A DNA stretch of 64,000 bases from Emcibacter nanhaiensis (GTDB lineage Bacteria; Pseudomonadota; Alphaproteobacteria; Sphingomonadales; Emcibacteraceae), in the NCBI RefSeq assembly GCF_006385175.1, contig NZ_VFIY01000006.1, positions 1 to 64,000 of the forward strand, read 5' to 3'. Position 1 is the stretch's first letter. Every line of letters starts with the position of its first letter. Below are positions 10,613 to 20,297 of this stretch, in pieces. Under the pieces are notes generated by a model. It ran no database searches, had not been told where the DNA came from, and saw only the letters and a program-made list of their open reading frames with translations. Made by a program: the position numbers and the translations under genes.

Positions 10613-11947
10613 ATGGCATCAGCAGCAGAACAACTCGCCGCAAATCTGAATTTCAGCTCCTTTTCCAAGGCCAAGGAACTTCAGAAACGGATTATGTTTG
10701 CGCTCGTTGCACTGGTTATCTATCGCCTGGGGACCTATATTCCCCTGCCGGGTATTGACCCTGTTGCCCTTGATCAGATGTTCAACCAGAACCAGGGCGG
10801 AATTCTGGGTATGTTGGACCTGTTCGCCGGGGGTGCGTTGCAGCGCATGAGTATTTTTGCGCTCAACATCATGCCCTATATCTCCGCCTCCATTATCATG
10901 CAGTTGATGACGTCCATTTCCCCGGCCCTGGGTGAGATGAAGAAGGAAGGCCAGTCCGGCCGCCGCAAGATCAACCAGTATACCCGCTACGGTACAGTAC
11001 TCCTGACGGCTGTTCAGGCCTATGCCATCGCCGTCGGTCTCGAGGAAAATATTGCCATTGATCCGGGGATCTTCTTCCGCGCCACCACAGTGATTACCCT
11101 GGTGGGCGGCACCATGTTCCTGATGTGGCTGGGTGAGCAGATCACCTCCCGCGGCATTGGTAACGGTATTTCCCTGATCATATTCGCCGGTATCGTGGCT
11201 CAGCTGCCCCGGGCAATGGCCAGCACACTGGACATGAGCAGTCGCGGCCTGCTGGGCGGTCCGCTTGTGATCGTCGGCCTGATGGTCATGGTCGTAGTCG
11301 TGATTGCCTTTATCGTGTTCATGGAGCGTTCACAGCGCCGGGTGCTGATCCAGTATCCGAAGCGCCAGCAGGCCAACCAGGTTGCCAAAGGTGAACAGTC
11401 CCATATGCCGCTGAAGCTGAACACCGCCGGGGTTATTCCGCCGATCTTCGCGTCCTCCCTGCTGCTGATGCCGCTGACTGTGGCCGGCTTCCTGGCTGAG
11501 GGCGGCCCCGAGTGGATGACCACCGTGACAGCTCAACTGGGCCGTGGCCAGCCGCTTTATATGGCGCTTTACGTGCTCCTGATTGTGTTTTTCTGTTTCT
11601 TCTATACGGCGATTGTGTTCAATCCGGAGGAAACAGCCGATAACCTGAAAAAATACGGTGGCTTTATTCCGGGGATTCGCCCGGGTAAGAATACCGCCAC
11701 CTATCTTGACTATGTTCTGACACGCTTGACCGTCGTCGGATCGGCCTACCTGTGTGCCGTATGCCTTCTACCCGAGATCCTGATCTCCAAATATTCCATT
11801 CCGTTCTACTTCGGCGGGACCTCGCTCCTGATCGTGGTGAATGTGACCATGGATACGGTAGGGCAGATTCACAGCCACCTGATGGCACACCAGTATGAGG
11901 GCCTGCTGAAAAAATCAAAACTGAGAGGGAAGGGACGCCGCAGATGA
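10613..11947 (+). CDS. secY: Protein translocase subunit SecY
   Basis: Central pore subunit of the SecYEG inner-membrane translocase. The 444-residue protein has about ten hydrophobic segments and the plug-region sequence [22 protein letters not shown] near residues 65-86, beginning after GGILGM. The cytosolic loop and C-terminal tail ([14 protein letters not shown]) are basic. It ends inside the adk start (4-nt overlap), giving the usual rplO-secY-adk order. Confidence 0.98.
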   Translation: MASAAEQLAANLNFSSFSKAKELQKRIMFALVALVIYRLGTYIPLPGIDPVALDQMFNQNQGGILGMLDLFAGGALQRMSIFALNIMPYISASIIMQLMTSISPALGEMKKEGQSGRRKINQYTRYGTVLLTAVQAYAIAVGLEENIAIDPGIFFRATTVITLVGGTMFLMWLGEQITSRGIGNGISLIIFAGIVAQLPRAMASTLDMSSRGLLGGPLVIVGLMVMVVVVIAFIVFMERSQRRVLIQYPKRQQANQVAKGEQSHMPLKLNTAGVIPPIFASSLLLMPLTVAGFLAEGGPEWMTTVTAQLGRGQPLYMALYVLLIVFFCFFYTAIVFNPEETADNLKKYGGFIPGIRPGKNTATYLDYVLTRLTVVGSAYLCAVCLLPEILISKYSIPFYFGGTSLLIVVNVTMDTVGQIHSHLMAHQYEGLLKKSKLRGKGRRR

Positions 11948-12594
11948 TTGTTGTATTGTTAGGTCCTCCGGGAGCCGGTAAGGGAACCCAGGCACAGCGT
12001 ATTATGTCTTCCCGCGGTATTGTCCAGCTTTCCACCGGCGACATGCTGCGCGCCGCCGTTGCCAACCAGACAGAGATTGGCAAGAAAGCCAAGGAATTCA
12101 TGGATGCGGGTAAACTGGTCACCGACGAAATCGTGATCGGGATTATTGCCGACCGCATCGAGGAAGAAGACTGCAAAAACGGTTTCCTGCTGGATGGCTT
12201 CCCGCGGACCGTTGCCCAGGCCGAGGCCCTGGATGATCTTCTGGACAAGAAAGGCCTCAAAGTTGATGCCGTCATCGAGATGAAAGTCGATGACGAAGCT
12301 TTGGTTGACCGCATCACCGGACGCTATACCTGCGCCGAATGTAATGCCGGCTACCATGATACGAACCTCAAACCACGAGTTGCTGGCGTGTGTGACAGCT
12401 GTGGTTCTACGAATTTCAAACGCCGGGCGGACGACAACCGGGAGACCGTTGTTTCTCGTCTGGAAACCTATCACGCACAGACAGCTCCCCTGCTGCCCTA
12501 TTACAGCGGCAAGGGTGTGTTGAAAACCATTGACGGGATGGCCGACATTGATGATGTCACCACCCAGATAAATGAAGTATTGGACGCGCTTTAA
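11944..12594 (+). CDS. adk: Adenylate kinase, zinc-LID type
   Basis: Cytosolic enzyme interconverting ATP + AMP and 2 ADP. The 216 residues hold the P-loop [10 protein letters not shown] at 7-16, the AMP-binding domain with STGDMLR near 30 and the DGFPRT motif near 84. The LID region carries four cysteines in a CxxC...CxxC arrangement (near residues 130-133 and 150-153), as in zinc-binding long-form kinases. Overlaps secY by 4 nt. Confidence 0.98.
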   Translation: MIVVLLGPPGAGKGTQAQRIMSSRGIVQLSTGDMLRAAVANQTEIGKKAKEFMDAGKLVTDEIVIGIIADRIEEEDCKNGFLLDGFPRTVAQAEALDDLLDKKGLKVDAVIEMKVDDEALVDRITGRYTCAECNAGYHDTNLKPRVAGVCDSCGSTNFKRRADDNRETVVSRLETYHAQTAPLLPYYSGKGVLKTIDGMADIDDVTTQINEVLDAL

Positions 12595-12624
12595 AAAAAG
12601 TGTAAAAGTTTCCTTATTCTAAGG

Positions 12625-12652
12625 TTGACTGGGCGTCCTTTATACCTATAAT
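12625..12652 (+). promoter_or_regulatory. Sigma-70-like promoter for rpsM-rpsK-rpoA-rplQ
   Basis: In the 125-nt gap between adk and rpsM, TTGACT (12625-12630) and a perfect TATAAT (12647-12652) are separated by 16 bp. This predicts transcription starting near 12659, about 60 nt before the rpsM GTG. It would give the alpha operon its own promoter inside the super-operon. Visible only as motif matches. Confidence 0.7.
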
Positions 12653-12719
12653 CGCGCAACTTCACGGTATACCGGGTGGTTGCCTATCGTTTTGGAATTT
12701 TTGATCGGGAGATACGATC

Positions 12720-13088
12720 GTGGCGCGTATTGCTGGCGTTAACATTCCCACCGGAAAAAGGGTGGAAATCGCTTTGACTTATATCACAGGCATTGGGCAC
12801 ACCTCTGCCAAGGCGATTTGTGACAAACTTGGTATCGCACCGGAAACCCGGGTGAACCAGCTGAGTGACGCGGAAGTCATTAAAATCCGCGAAACCATTG
12901 ATAGTGACTATACCGTCGAAGGTGATCTTCGTCGTGATGTAGCCATGGACATTAAACGTCTGATGGATCTGGGGTCCTATCGTGGCCTTCGGCATCGTAA
13001 GAAACTGCCTGTGCGCGGACAGCGGACAAGCACCAACGCCCGTACCCGCAAGGGTAAAGCGGTCGCGATTGCCGGTAAGAAGAAATAA
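12720..13088 (+). CDS. rpsM: 30S ribosomal protein S13
   Basis: Head protein contacting tRNA and bridging to the 50S subunit, 122 residues. It starts with GTG at 12720 (then [20 protein letters not shown]) after GGGAGATACGATC. The C-terminus [20 protein letters not shown] is conserved. First gene of the alpha operon. Confidence 0.97.
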   Translation: MARIAGVNIPTGKRVEIALTYITGIGHTSAKAICDKLGIAPETRVNQLSDAEVIKIRETIDSDYTVEGDLRRDVAMDIKRLMDLGSYRGLRHRKKLPVRGQRTSTNARTRKGKAVAIAGKKK

Positions 13089-13100
13089 GGTATTTGAGAA

Positions 13101-13487
13101 ATGGCTACTGAAAAAAGAGTACGTCGCAGAGAGCGGAAAAACATCACCAACGGTGTGGCTCATGTGAACTCCACCTTTAACAATACCATCATCACCATCG
13201 CTGATGCGCAGGGAAACACCATTTCCTGGTCCACAGCCGGTGCCATGGGTTTTAAAGGTTCACGTAAATCCACTCCTTATGCCGCCCAGGTTGCTGCCGA
13301 AGATGCCGGCAAAAAAGCCCAGGAACACGGCATGAAAACCCTGGAAGTGGAAGTTAAAGGACCTGGTTCAGGTCGTGAATCCGCTCTTCGCGCGCTGCAG
13401 GCTATTGGTTTCACCATTACCTCCATTCGTGACGTAACGCCGATTCCGCATAACGGTTGTCGTCCGCCGAAACGGCGCCGGGTTTAA
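13101..13487 (+). CDS. rpsK: 30S ribosomal protein S11
   Basis: Platform protein near the E site, 128 residues. [19 protein letters not shown] and the C-terminal [20 protein letters not shown] are diagnostic. Separated from rpsM by 12 nt and from rpoA by 73 nt, with a hairpin in the latter gap. Confidence 0.97.
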   Translation: MATEKRVRRRERKNITNGVAHVNSTFNNTIITIADAQGNTISWSTAGAMGFKGSRKSTPYAAQVAAEDAGKKAQEHGMKTLEVEVKGPGSGRESALRALQAIGFTITSIRDVTPIPHNGCRPPKRRRV

Positions 13488-13501
13488 TCGGGTTTATGGT
13501 C

Positions 13502-13519
13502 GTCCGGCTTATGCCGGAC
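13502..13519 (+). other. Intercistronic hairpin between rpsK and rpoA
   Basis: A perfect 7-bp stem (GTCCGGC with GCCGGAC) around a TTAT loop. No U-run follows, so it is more likely an mRNA-processing, stability or translational feature than a terminator. Confidence 0.4.
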
Positions 13520-13560
13520 TGATCTGTATGAAGGTTTATAATTTTTACGGGGACTGAACA

Positions 13561-14577
13561 GTGATCCAAAATAATTGGCAAGAACTCATTAAGCCGACGA
13601 AACTTGACATCAAGCAGGAAGGTGACGAGCGCCGCAAGGCTACCATTGTCGCCGAACCGCTTGAGCGCGGTTTCGGGATGACCCTCGGAAATGCACTGCG
13701 TCGCGTTCTGCTGTCTTCCCTGCAGGGTGCAGCGGTGACGTCGATCCATATCGACAACGTCCTTCATGAATTCTCATCCATTCCGGGTGTGCGTGAAGAT
13801 GTGACGGACATCGTCCTGAACATCAAGAACCTGGCTGTCGGCTTTGAGGGTGAAGGCCCGAAACGCCTGAGCCTGGAAGCAACCGGCCCGGGTGAGGTCA
13901 CCGCCGGCCAGATTACCGAGATTGCCGATGTCACCATCCACAATCCCGATCTGGTGATCTGCACCCTGGATGATGGTGCCGAACTGCGTATGGAACTGAC
14001 CATTAACACCGGTAAAGGCTATGTCCCGGCTGTTAACAACCGTCCGGATGACGCCCCGATCGGCCTGATCCCGGTGGACAGCCTGTACAGCCCGGTGCGC
14101 AAAGTCAGCTACCGCGTGGAAAACACCCGTGAAGGTCAGATCCTTGACTATGACAAGCTGATCATGACCATCGAAACCGACGGCACCGTGACCCCGGAAG
14201 ATGCTCTGGCATTCTCTGCCCGCATTCTCCAGGATCAGCTGCAGACCTTCATCAACTTTGAAGAGCCTGAAGATACGTCTGCCGAGAAAGAATCCGAAGA
14301 ACCGGCCTTCAACCGGAACCTGCTGCGTCGGGTTGACGAGCTTGAACTGTCCGTTCGTTCAGCAAACTGCCTGAAGAACGACAACATCGTCTACATCGGT
14401 GACCTGGTCAAGAAAACTGAAGCTGAAATGCTTCGCACACCGAACTTTGGTCGTAAGTCTCTGAACGAGATCAAAGAGGTGCTCTCCACTATGGGGCTGC
14501 GTCTGGGTATGGATAACCCGGGCTGGCCGCCGGAGAATATTGACGAACTCGTCAAGAAGATGGAACAGGAATTTTAA
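13561..14577 (+). CDS. rpoA: RNA polymerase subunit alpha
   Basis: Scaffold for RNA polymerase assembly and contact point for activators. The 338-residue protein starts with GTG. The N-terminal dimerisation domain (about 1-230) contains [20 protein letters not shown]. After an acidic linker, the C-terminal domain (about 255-325) carries [19 protein letters not shown] and [12 protein letters not shown], which bind UP elements. Shine-Dalgarno GGGGA lies upstream. Confidence 0.98.
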   Translation: MIQNNWQELIKPTKLDIKQEGDERRKATIVAEPLERGFGMTLGNALRRVLLSSLQGAAVTSIHIDNVLHEFSSIPGVREDVTDIVLNIKNLAVGFEGEGPKRLSLEATGPGEVTAGQITEIADVTIHNPDLVICTLDDGAELRMELTINTGKGYVPAVNNRPDDAPIGLIPVDSLYSPVRKVSYRVENTREGQILDYDKLIMTIETDGTVTPEDALAFSARILQDQLQTFINFEEPEDTSAEKESEEPAFNRNLLRRVDELELSVRSANCLKNDNIVYIGDLVKKTEAEMLRTPNFGRKSLNEIKEVLSTMGLRLGMDNPGWPPENIDELVKKMEQEF

Positions 14578-14638
14578 TTTAGATTAACAGAGAGAAGGAC
14601 CGGGTCCCTTGTGGATACCCTCCTGAGGAGTAAGTAAG

Positions 14639-15097
14639 ATGCGCCATCGTAGAGCTGGCCGTAAGCTGAACAAAACAAGCTCACATCGTAAAGCGATGTT
14701 TGCCAATATGGCTCACGCACTTCTGAAGCATGAGCAGATCGTAACCACTCTGCCGAAAGCCAAGGAACTTGGCCCGATCGTAGAGCGCCTGATTACGCTG
14801 GGTAAACGCGGTGACCTGCACGCTCGTCGTCAGGCTGCTTCGCGTCTGCCGCAGATTTCCAAGGCTGTACTTGCCGAAGGCGGCGACATTGATGTCGTAG
14901 CCAAGCTGTTCGGTGACCTGGCCGAGCGCTATACTGATCGTAACGGCGGTTACACCCGTATCCTGAAAGCCGGTTTCCGTCATGGTGACGCAGCACCGGT
15001 TGCCGTGATCGAACTGGTGGATCGTGACGAAGACGCCAAAGGGCAGGCTTCCGGTCCGGTTATGATCGACGACGAAGGTGAAGAAGAAGCAGCCTAA
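14639..15097 (+). CDS. rplQ: 50S ribosomal protein L17
   Basis: Large-subunit protein near the exit tunnel, 152 residues. The N-terminus [20 protein letters not shown] and [17 protein letters not shown] are typical. An acidic C-terminal tail rich in Asp/Glu extends beyond the E. coli protein. Last gene of the translation cluster; a strong terminator follows 28 nt later. Confidence 0.97.
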   Translation: MRHRRAGRKLNKTSSHRKAMFANMAHALLKHEQIVTTLPKAKELGPIVERLITLGKRGDLHARRQAASRLPQISKAVLAEGGDIDVVAKLFGDLAERYTDRNGGYTRILKAGFRHGDAAPVAVIELVDRDEDAKGQASGPVMIDDEGEEEAA

Positions 15098-15125
15098 GCT
15101 TCTCTCTCCCTGCAGAATTTGAAAG

Positions 15126-15149
15126 GGCGGCTCAGCGAGCCGCCTTTTT
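15126..15149 (+). terminator. Rho-independent terminator after rplQ
   Basis: A perfect 8-bp GC-rich stem (15126-15133 with 15137-15144), a 3-nt loop and five T residues end the ribosomal super-operon. It also sits between the convergent rplQ and the minus-strand gene ending at 15153. Confidence 0.95.
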
Positions 15150-15152
15150 CGT

Positions 15153-16187
15153 TTAGGCCTTGACCAGATAAAACAGGCAGTCGCTCAGCGCGATCCGCGG
15201 GCGGGTGGTGACCATGAACAGGCGCAGGTCGCAGGCGGTGCAGAACTCGCCGCCGTCAACGTAGAACAGCTCCCGGACCCGGTTTTTCCCGTCATAATCC
15301 TGCACCACAAGGCGCTCGAGAATATCTTCTCCGGCCCAGCCCAGCGCCGTGTCTTTGGCGGTTACCCCGAAGTTGTGATGTTCGATATCCCGGTGCAGGG
15401 TGAGGTCCGTTTCCGATGATTTTTCGGTGTCATAGTCCAGTGTGGTGCCGGGCAGGGCCTCCAGTCGCATGGGATGGGCGAATAAATCTACCTCAGGAGC
15501 TGCCTGAGCCGCGAAAAGGTCATTCTCGGCCGTAAGGTGCCCGATGGCCTTCATGGCCGTCAGATCGGCCTCCAGGTCCCAGCTGCCGCCCGCCTCAAGA
15601 GTAATGATGGGGATGCCGAGCTCCACTTCCATCAGTGCGCCCAGCTTGATGCCGGTGTAGATCAGCCGGCAGGACAAACGGGCAGCCAGGGCGCGATGTT
15701 TATCTGTCAGGTGCGAGGTGACTGTGAAATCGGGCCCGGAGCCGGACGTGTTATGGATATCCACCACTGCCTCGGGGGCAAGTGAGCGGATCCGGTTGAT
15801 CACCTGCTCCGCGACCCGGCCTTCAACCCCGTCGAACGGCGGTTTGAAGCAGCGGTTCATATCGGGCCGGTCCGGCAGGTGCCGGTTGCTGAATTCCGGG
15901 GTGGTCAGCGCGGCCTCCACCGAACAGACCAGGAAATGCATGGTCACTTCCGGGATGGTCCCGCTCATCAGCCACTGGTACAGGGTCTTGGTGCCGGAGG
16001 GTTCATTGCCGTGCAGCAGGGTGGTGACCACCCGGCAGCGGCTGCAGTCCCGGCCGGTGACATCGATCCAGGTCGGTCCGCCCAGATGATTGAGGAAATC
16101 CTTGACGCTGTTGCCCAGCTTATCCGCTGGCGGATCGGTCCATATCTTGATCTGGTTATCCTCTTTGGTCACAGGCTGCAGCTCCAT
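15153..16187 (-). CDS. Succinylglutamate desuccinylase/aspartoacylase-family protein
   Basis: Predicted zinc-dependent amidohydrolase of the AstE/AspA branch of the M14 fold, 344 residues. The metal ligands are visible as HGNEPSG (His59, Glu62) and DIHNTSG (His145), and RPDMNRCF matches the family. Homologues cleave N-acyl amino acids; the true substrate is unknown. It overlaps the upstream GCS2-like gene by 19 nt, so they are probably cotranscribed and work on related molecules. Family assignment is firm; function is inferred. Confidence 0.85.
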   Translation of the reverse strand: MELQPVTKEDNQIKIWTDPPADKLGNSVKDFLNHLGGPTWIDVTGRDCSRCRVVTTLLHGNEPSGTKTLYQWLMSGTIPEVTMHFLVCSVEAALTTPEFSNRHLPDRPDMNRCFKPPFDGVEGRVAEQVINRIRSLAPEAVVDIHNTSGSGPDFTVTSHLTDKHRALAARLSCRLIYTGIKLGALMEVELGIPIITLEAGGSWDLEADLTAMKAIGHLTAENDLFAAQAAPEVDLFAHPMRLEALPGTTLDYDTEKSSETDLTLHRDIEHHNFGVTAKDTALGWAGEDILERLVVQDYDGKNRVRELFYVDGGEFCTACDLRLFMVTTRPRIALSDCLFYLVKA

Positions 16188-17656
16188 TCACTGACCGGGG
16201 CGCCGCTTTCCTGCCGTTCCATATAGGCGCGCAGCATGGCCTGGCAGGCTTGGATGCGGGGCAGGTCCTGCTCATATTTTTCCAGCATCTCCAGCTGCCA
16301 GCGGGCGCCGGTCATGCGGCTGTCCAGCCGGTCCCGGATGATTGAGACCATGCGGCCGCTGTCCCTATTGTCAACGCCGATGGCCGCCAGTCCTTCTTCC
16401 ATCAGCGGCAGGAGCTCGGCAATGACCTCGGTGATCGGTACTTCGCGCGGATGGTGCTGGCCTGGTTCCGGCCACAGGATATGGGCATCGAGGCCGTTCT
16501 GCGCGGCCCGATAAAAGTTATACTCGGCAAAACGGAACGGCATCGCCGGCAGAATCTCGTTGATGCGGTCCCGCAGCGCCATGGCGACCCCGATGTAAAA
16601 GGCGGCATTGGCGGTCATGTCGATCAGCGACGGTCCGGCGGGCAGGGCGCGCATTTCAATCCGCGTATGTCCCCCGGCGGCGGCGGAATAAACCGCCCGG
16701 TTCCACGGCCAGGTGGTGCCCATGTGCAGCGACAGTTCCTCCAGTCCGGGGATACCCCCGGCCTCGAACACGGCGTTGGCATCTTCCTCGAACAACAGCG
16801 GAATGATGGGCGGGTAGAGACGTACCGTTTCGGCAAACAATTCCCATAATCCCTCCCGGACCCAGCCATGGCCGAAAGTGACCCGGGCGGGCTGGCGCCA
16901 GGCGACGGTGTTGCGCTGGCGGCTGTCGATGGACTGCTTGAACAGGGCGATCCGGGTCTCCTGCCACAGCCGATGTCCCAGGAGCAGCGGCGAATTGGCC
17001 GCCAGCGCCACCGCCATGGGGGTGATCATCTGGATCGCATTGAAGGTATCGGCAAAGCGGTGCGGTTCCACCCGCATATGGATCTGGAACGAGGTATTGG
17101 CCCCCTCCAGAGTCACGTCATGGGAGCTGAGCTCGATCGGGTCCTGGCCGTTGATGTTGACCTCGAAAGCACCGCCGCGGAGCTTGTGCAGGCTGTCGGA
17201 CAGGCAGCGGAAGCGCGGAATGTCGGTCATGAACTCCGGCAGCAGGTGTTCCGCCCGAAGCGTCGGCAGGATCCCGACCGGCACCAGGCTGCTGTGGAAG
17301 GAAGCGGCGGCATCATTGGCTGTTTGCAGGGCACCGGCCATTTCCCGGTGCAGGGTGTCGAACGGGGTGCCGGCGGCTTTGGTCGGCGTGACATTATATT
17401 CCAGGTTGAACTGGTTCAGTTCGAGCTGGAACAGGGACTTATCGAGCCGCTCGAGAAGCTCCTTGTTGATGGGGGAAATTTCGCCGTCTTCTTTGGTGAT
17501 ATACATCTCGAACTCGGCGCCGAGAGTCATGTCGCCGTCGCCGAAGCCGGGTTTATCGAGGATATCCCTGAGCAGCAGCAGCTGGTCGTTGAGGCGGTGG
17601 GAGAAGTTGTGGAATTCTTCCTCGCTGAAATCGACCTGGGTAAAATTTTTTCCCAT
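16169..17656 (-). CDS. Glutamate-cysteine ligase-like (GCS2-family) carboxylate-amine ligase
   Basis: 495-residue predicted ATP-grasp-like ligase of the GCS2/YbdK branch. The acidic metal-site segment GAEFEMY lies near residues 46-52, and the conserved LEGANTSFQIHMR and HTRIEMRALPAGPSL segments follow. Members join a carboxylate, often glutamate, to an amine; true glutathione synthesis is not implied. The partner gene (15153-16187) overlaps its 3' end by 19 nt, suggesting a paired ligase and amidohydrolase. 11 nt separate it from the upstream membrane gene, so all three minus-strand genes may form one operon. Confidence 0.8.
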   Translation of the reverse strand: MGKNFTQVDFSEEEFHNFSHRLNDQLLLLRDILDKPGFGDGDMTLGAEFEMYITKEDGEISPINKELLERLDKSLFQLELNQFNLEYNVTPTKAAGTPFDTLHREMAGALQTANDAAASFHSSLVPVGILPTLRAEHLLPEFMTDIPRFRCLSDSLHKLRGGAFEVNINGQDPIELSSHDVTLEGANTSFQIHMRVEPHRFADTFNAIQMITPMAVALAANSPLLLGHRLWQETRIALFKQSIDSRQRNTVAWRQPARVTFGHGWVREGLWELFAETVRLYPPIIPLLFEEDANAVFEAGGIPGLEELSLHMGTTWPWNRAVYSAAAGGHTRIEMRALPAGPSLIDMTANAAFYIGVAMALRDRINEILPAMPFRFAEYNFYRAAQNGLDAHILWPEPGQHHPREVPITEVIAELLPLMEEGLAAIGVDNRDSGRMVSIIRDRLDSRMTGARWQLEMLEKYEQDLPRIQACQAMLRAYMERQESGAPVSEWSCSL

Positions 17657-17667
17657 CCGGGTTCCCC

Positions 17668-18312
17668 TTAATTGTTTTCTTCCCGGCCTGCCGCCTGCTT
17701 TTCAGCGCGATGCCCCAGGGCGGGCAGGGAGAAGGAATATGTCACCGCCACCAGTCTTACCAGAAGGGTGACCAGGCAGGATATGACCAGGGTCAATTCC
17801 GGCGCCACAGCGGCCTTGGTCAGCAGGTAAAAGCTGCTGCCGCCGAGAATGGCAGGGACTGCATAAAGTTCCTTGCGCAACACCAGCGGGATTTCGTTGC
17901 ACAGGATGTCGCGGATGGCGCCGCCGGCCGCGGCCGTCATGACGCCCATGGTGACGGCGACAATGGCGCTGGAGCCCGCCAGCATGGCCTTCTGGGTGCC
18001 GGTGGCGGTAAACAGCGCCAGGCCGCAGGCATCGGCCCAGATCAGCACTTTCATACGGCTTTCCAGCAATCTGGCCCAGAAGGGGGTGATGACAGCGGCG
18101 GCGAGGATGACATAGAGGGCGGAGGGGTTTTCCACCCAGAACACCGGCAGGTCGAGCAGCACATCACGGAGCGTGCCGCCGCCGACGGCGGTGACCGTGG
18201 CGATCACCAGCAAACCGAAGGGGTCGAGTTCCTGCCTGAGGGCAGCCAGGGCGCCGGATATGGCAAACACAGCCATGCCGACAAGACCGATCCAGTAAAT
18301 CATTTCTTCCAT
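17668..18312 (-). CDS. TRIC-type cation channel family protein (UPF0126)
   Basis: 214-residue inner-membrane protein with about seven hydrophobic segments in two similar halves. Each half has the family GGG-x-x-RD motif (GGGTLRDVLLDLP near residue 44, GGAIRDILCNEIP near 130). Bacterial members are homologues of trimeric intracellular cation channels; their physiological role is unsettled. Divergent from the isomerase gene at 18481, with a 168-nt shared control region. Confidence 0.88.
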   Translation of the reverse strand: MEEMIYWIGLVGMAVFAISGALAALRQELDPFGLLVIATVTAVGGGTLRDVLLDLPVFWVENPSALYVILAAAVITPFWARLLESRMKVLIWADACGLALFTATGTQKAMLAGSSAIVAVTMGVMTAAAGGAIRDILCNEIPLVLRKELYAVPAILGGSSFYLLTKAAVAPELTLVISCLVTLLVRLVAVTYSFSLPALGHRAEKQAAGREENN

Positions 18313-18369
18313 TGTTTCGCCCTGTTAGTTTTTCGGACCGATTCTGATATAACCATTCGGTACCAGCAT

Positions 18370-18388
18370 AATTCAGGATGCCTGAATT
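18370..18388. promoter_or_regulatory. Perfect inverted repeat between divergent genes
   Basis: An 8-bp perfect inverted repeat (AATTCAGG/CCTGAATT) with a 3-nt centre lies in the control region between the TRIC-type gene and the isomerase gene. No T-run follows, so an operator is more likely than a terminator. The cognate regulator is unknown. Confidence 0.35.
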
Positions 18389-18480
18389 GTATTCAAAAAA
18401 TCTGACCGGAAGCCCTATCGCATTGATTCATCTTAGGTTAATACGGGGACAGATAAGAATAAAACCAAGGAAACCCTGTA

Positions 18481-18822
18481 ATGCCCCATCTCGTGATTGA
18501 ATACGCCAGGGAACTGGAGGAAACGGTCTCGCCCCGGCACCTTATCGACCGGGCACGGTCCGGCACCGTGGACTCAGCCCTGTTTCTTGAAGAGGAAATC
18601 AAACTTCGCACGCTGGCCTATGATACCTATCAGGTCGGTCACGGCGAGAACCGTTTTATCAATGTGATGGTATATATCCTTGCGGGTCGCACCAACGAGC
18701 AAAAATCACATTTGACAAATGCAATCGCAGAACAGCTTGGCACGCTGGGACTCAGCGCCATTGAACTTACGGTGCAGGTTTACGATATAGAGCGTGAGGC
18801 CTACAAAAAGGTATTTCTTTAA
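18481..18822 (+). CDS. 5-carboxymethyl-2-hydroxymuconate isomerase family protein
   Basis: 113-residue member of the CHMI branch of the tautomerase superfamily. Pro2, the expected catalytic base after Met removal, is present (MPHLVIEY), and the ending LTVQVYDIEREAYKK matches the family. In homoprotocatechuate degradation CHMI isomerises 5-carboxymethyl-2-hydroxymuconate. No other hpa gene is nearby, so the actual substrate is open. The gene is 30 nt upstream of the DegP-like gene and may be cotranscribed. Confidence 0.85.
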   Translation: MPHLVIEYARELEETVSPRHLIDRARSGTVDSALFLEEEIKLRTLAYDTYQVGHGENRFINVMVYILAGRTNEQKSHLTNAIAEQLGTLGLSAIELTVQVYDIEREAYKKVFL

Positions 18823-18852
18823 AGAGCATCGAAACGACAGAGGTAAGGTAAG

Positions 18853-20289
18853 ATGAAACGATCATGTGTCACTCTTCTGGGCGCCATTCTTATGGGGTTG
18901 ATGATCACCGGCGCGACCCACGGCGCCGATCGCAAAGTGCCCCAGAGCCAGGCCGAAGTGACTCTGTCCTATTCACCGATTGTGAAAAAGGCGGCGCCGG
19001 CCGTGGTCAATATCTATACCAAGCGGGTGATCAAAACCCGCAGCCGCTCTCCTTTCTTCGACGATCCGTTTTTCCAGCGCTTTTTCGGCCAGGGACTGGG
19101 CGGCATGCCGCGGGAGCGGATTGAACGTTCCCTCGGCTCCGGCGTAATCGTGCGGGAAAACGGCACCATCGTCACCAACCATCATGTGATTGACGGCGCC
19201 GACGAAATCGTTGTCGCCCTGTCGGACCGGCGGGAGTTTTCCGCCGAAGTCATTCTCGATGACGCCCAGACCGACCTGGCGGTGCTGAAGATAGACGGCG
19301 TCAAGGGCAGGTTGCCCGTTCTGGAATTCGCTGATTCCGACGAGGTTGAAGTCGGGGACCTGGTCCTGGCCATCGGTAATCCTTTCGGTGTCGGCCAGAC
19401 CGTGACCAGCGGCATTGTCTCGGCCCTGGCGCGGACCCAGCTGCAGCTTTCCAACTATCAGTCTTATATCCAGACCGATGCCGCGGTGAACCCCGGCAAC
19501 AGCGGCGGGGCGCTGATCGGCATGGATGGCCGCCTGCTGGGCATCAACTCCGCCATTTTCTCCCGCTCCGGCGGTTCCAACGGTATCGGTTTCGCCATTC
19601 CGGCCAATATGGTGCATTTCGTCGTCACCTCGGCCCTGTCCGGCGGCAAGGTGGTGCGGCCCTGGTTCGGCGCCAACGGCCAGGCCGTAACCTCCGAGAT
19701 CGCCGAAAGCCTGGGCCTTGACCGTCCCGGCGGTGTGCTGGTGGATAATATTTACCCCGACGGCCCGGCCGACAAGGCGGGCATCGAGCAGGGTGATGTG
19801 ATCCTGAGTGTGGACGGCAAGGAAGTGTTTGATCCACAGGCAATCCGCTATCATATCGGGCTCGAGAGAGTCGGTGGTGAAGTGCCGGTGGAAATCCTGC
19901 GCGGGGATGATCGTCGTACCGTCATGATGCCTTTGGCGCCGGCGGTCGAGGACCCGCCGCGGGATATTACCGTGCTGGAAGGCAATCATATCTTCACCGG
20001 GCTCAAGGTGGCGAACCTGTCCCCGGCCTATGCGGACGAACTTGGTTTGAGTATGTTCGACAAAGGCGTTATTGTACTGTCAGTGGATCGGGTCAGCCCG
20101 GTCCGCAGGCTCGGCGTCGTCCGTCCCGGTGATTTTGTTGAGTCCGTTAACGGCAACAAGGTGGAGACCGTGGATCAGTTGCAGGACCTGCTGAATGATG
20201 TGGATCGGGACATGAGTTTTGGTATTCGCCGTCAGGGACGCCTGATCGAGTGTGGCGTACGTGGAAACAGCAGTTATTACTGCCGCTAG
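18853..20289 (+). CDS. DegP/DegQ-like periplasmic serine protease
   Basis: 478-residue HtrA-family protease for envelope protein quality control. A signal peptide ends near ATHGA (residue 24). The catalytic triad is visible as His in TNHHVIDGA (near 114), Asp in DAQTDLAVLK (near 144) and Ser in NPGNSGGAL (near 217). Two PDZ domains follow at about 275-365 and 390-470. An unusual C-terminal tail holds two cysteines (ECGVRGNSSYYCR) that could form a disulfide. Followed after 8 nt by rarA. Confidence 0.93.
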   Translation: MKRSCVTLLGAILMGLMITGATHGADRKVPQSQAEVTLSYSPIVKKAAPAVVNIYTKRVIKTRSRSPFFDDPFFQRFFGQGLGGMPRERIERSLGSGVIVRENGTIVTNHHVIDGADEIVVALSDRREFSAEVILDDAQTDLAVLKIDGVKGRLPVLEFADSDEVEVGDLVLAIGNPFGVGQTVTSGIVSALARTQLQLSNYQSYIQTDAAVNPGNSGGALIGMDGRLLGINSAIFSRSGGSNGIGFAIPANMVHFVVTSALSGGKVVRPWFGANGQAVTSEIAESLGLDRPGGVLVDNIYPDGPADKAGIEQGDVILSVDGKEVFDPQAIRYHIGLERVGGEVPVEILRGDDRRTVMMPLAPAVEDPPRDITVLEGNHIFTGLKVANLSPAYADELGLSMFDKGVIVLSVDRVSPVRRLGVVRPGDFVESVNGNKVETVDQLQDLLNDVDRDMSFGIRRQGRLIECGVRGNSSYYCR

Positions 20290-20297
20290 GAATGTGA

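Noticed and set aside
16868-17671. Plus-strand open frames opposite the GCS2-like gene
   Set aside because: Antisense to a well-supported family protein, composition typical of shadow frames.
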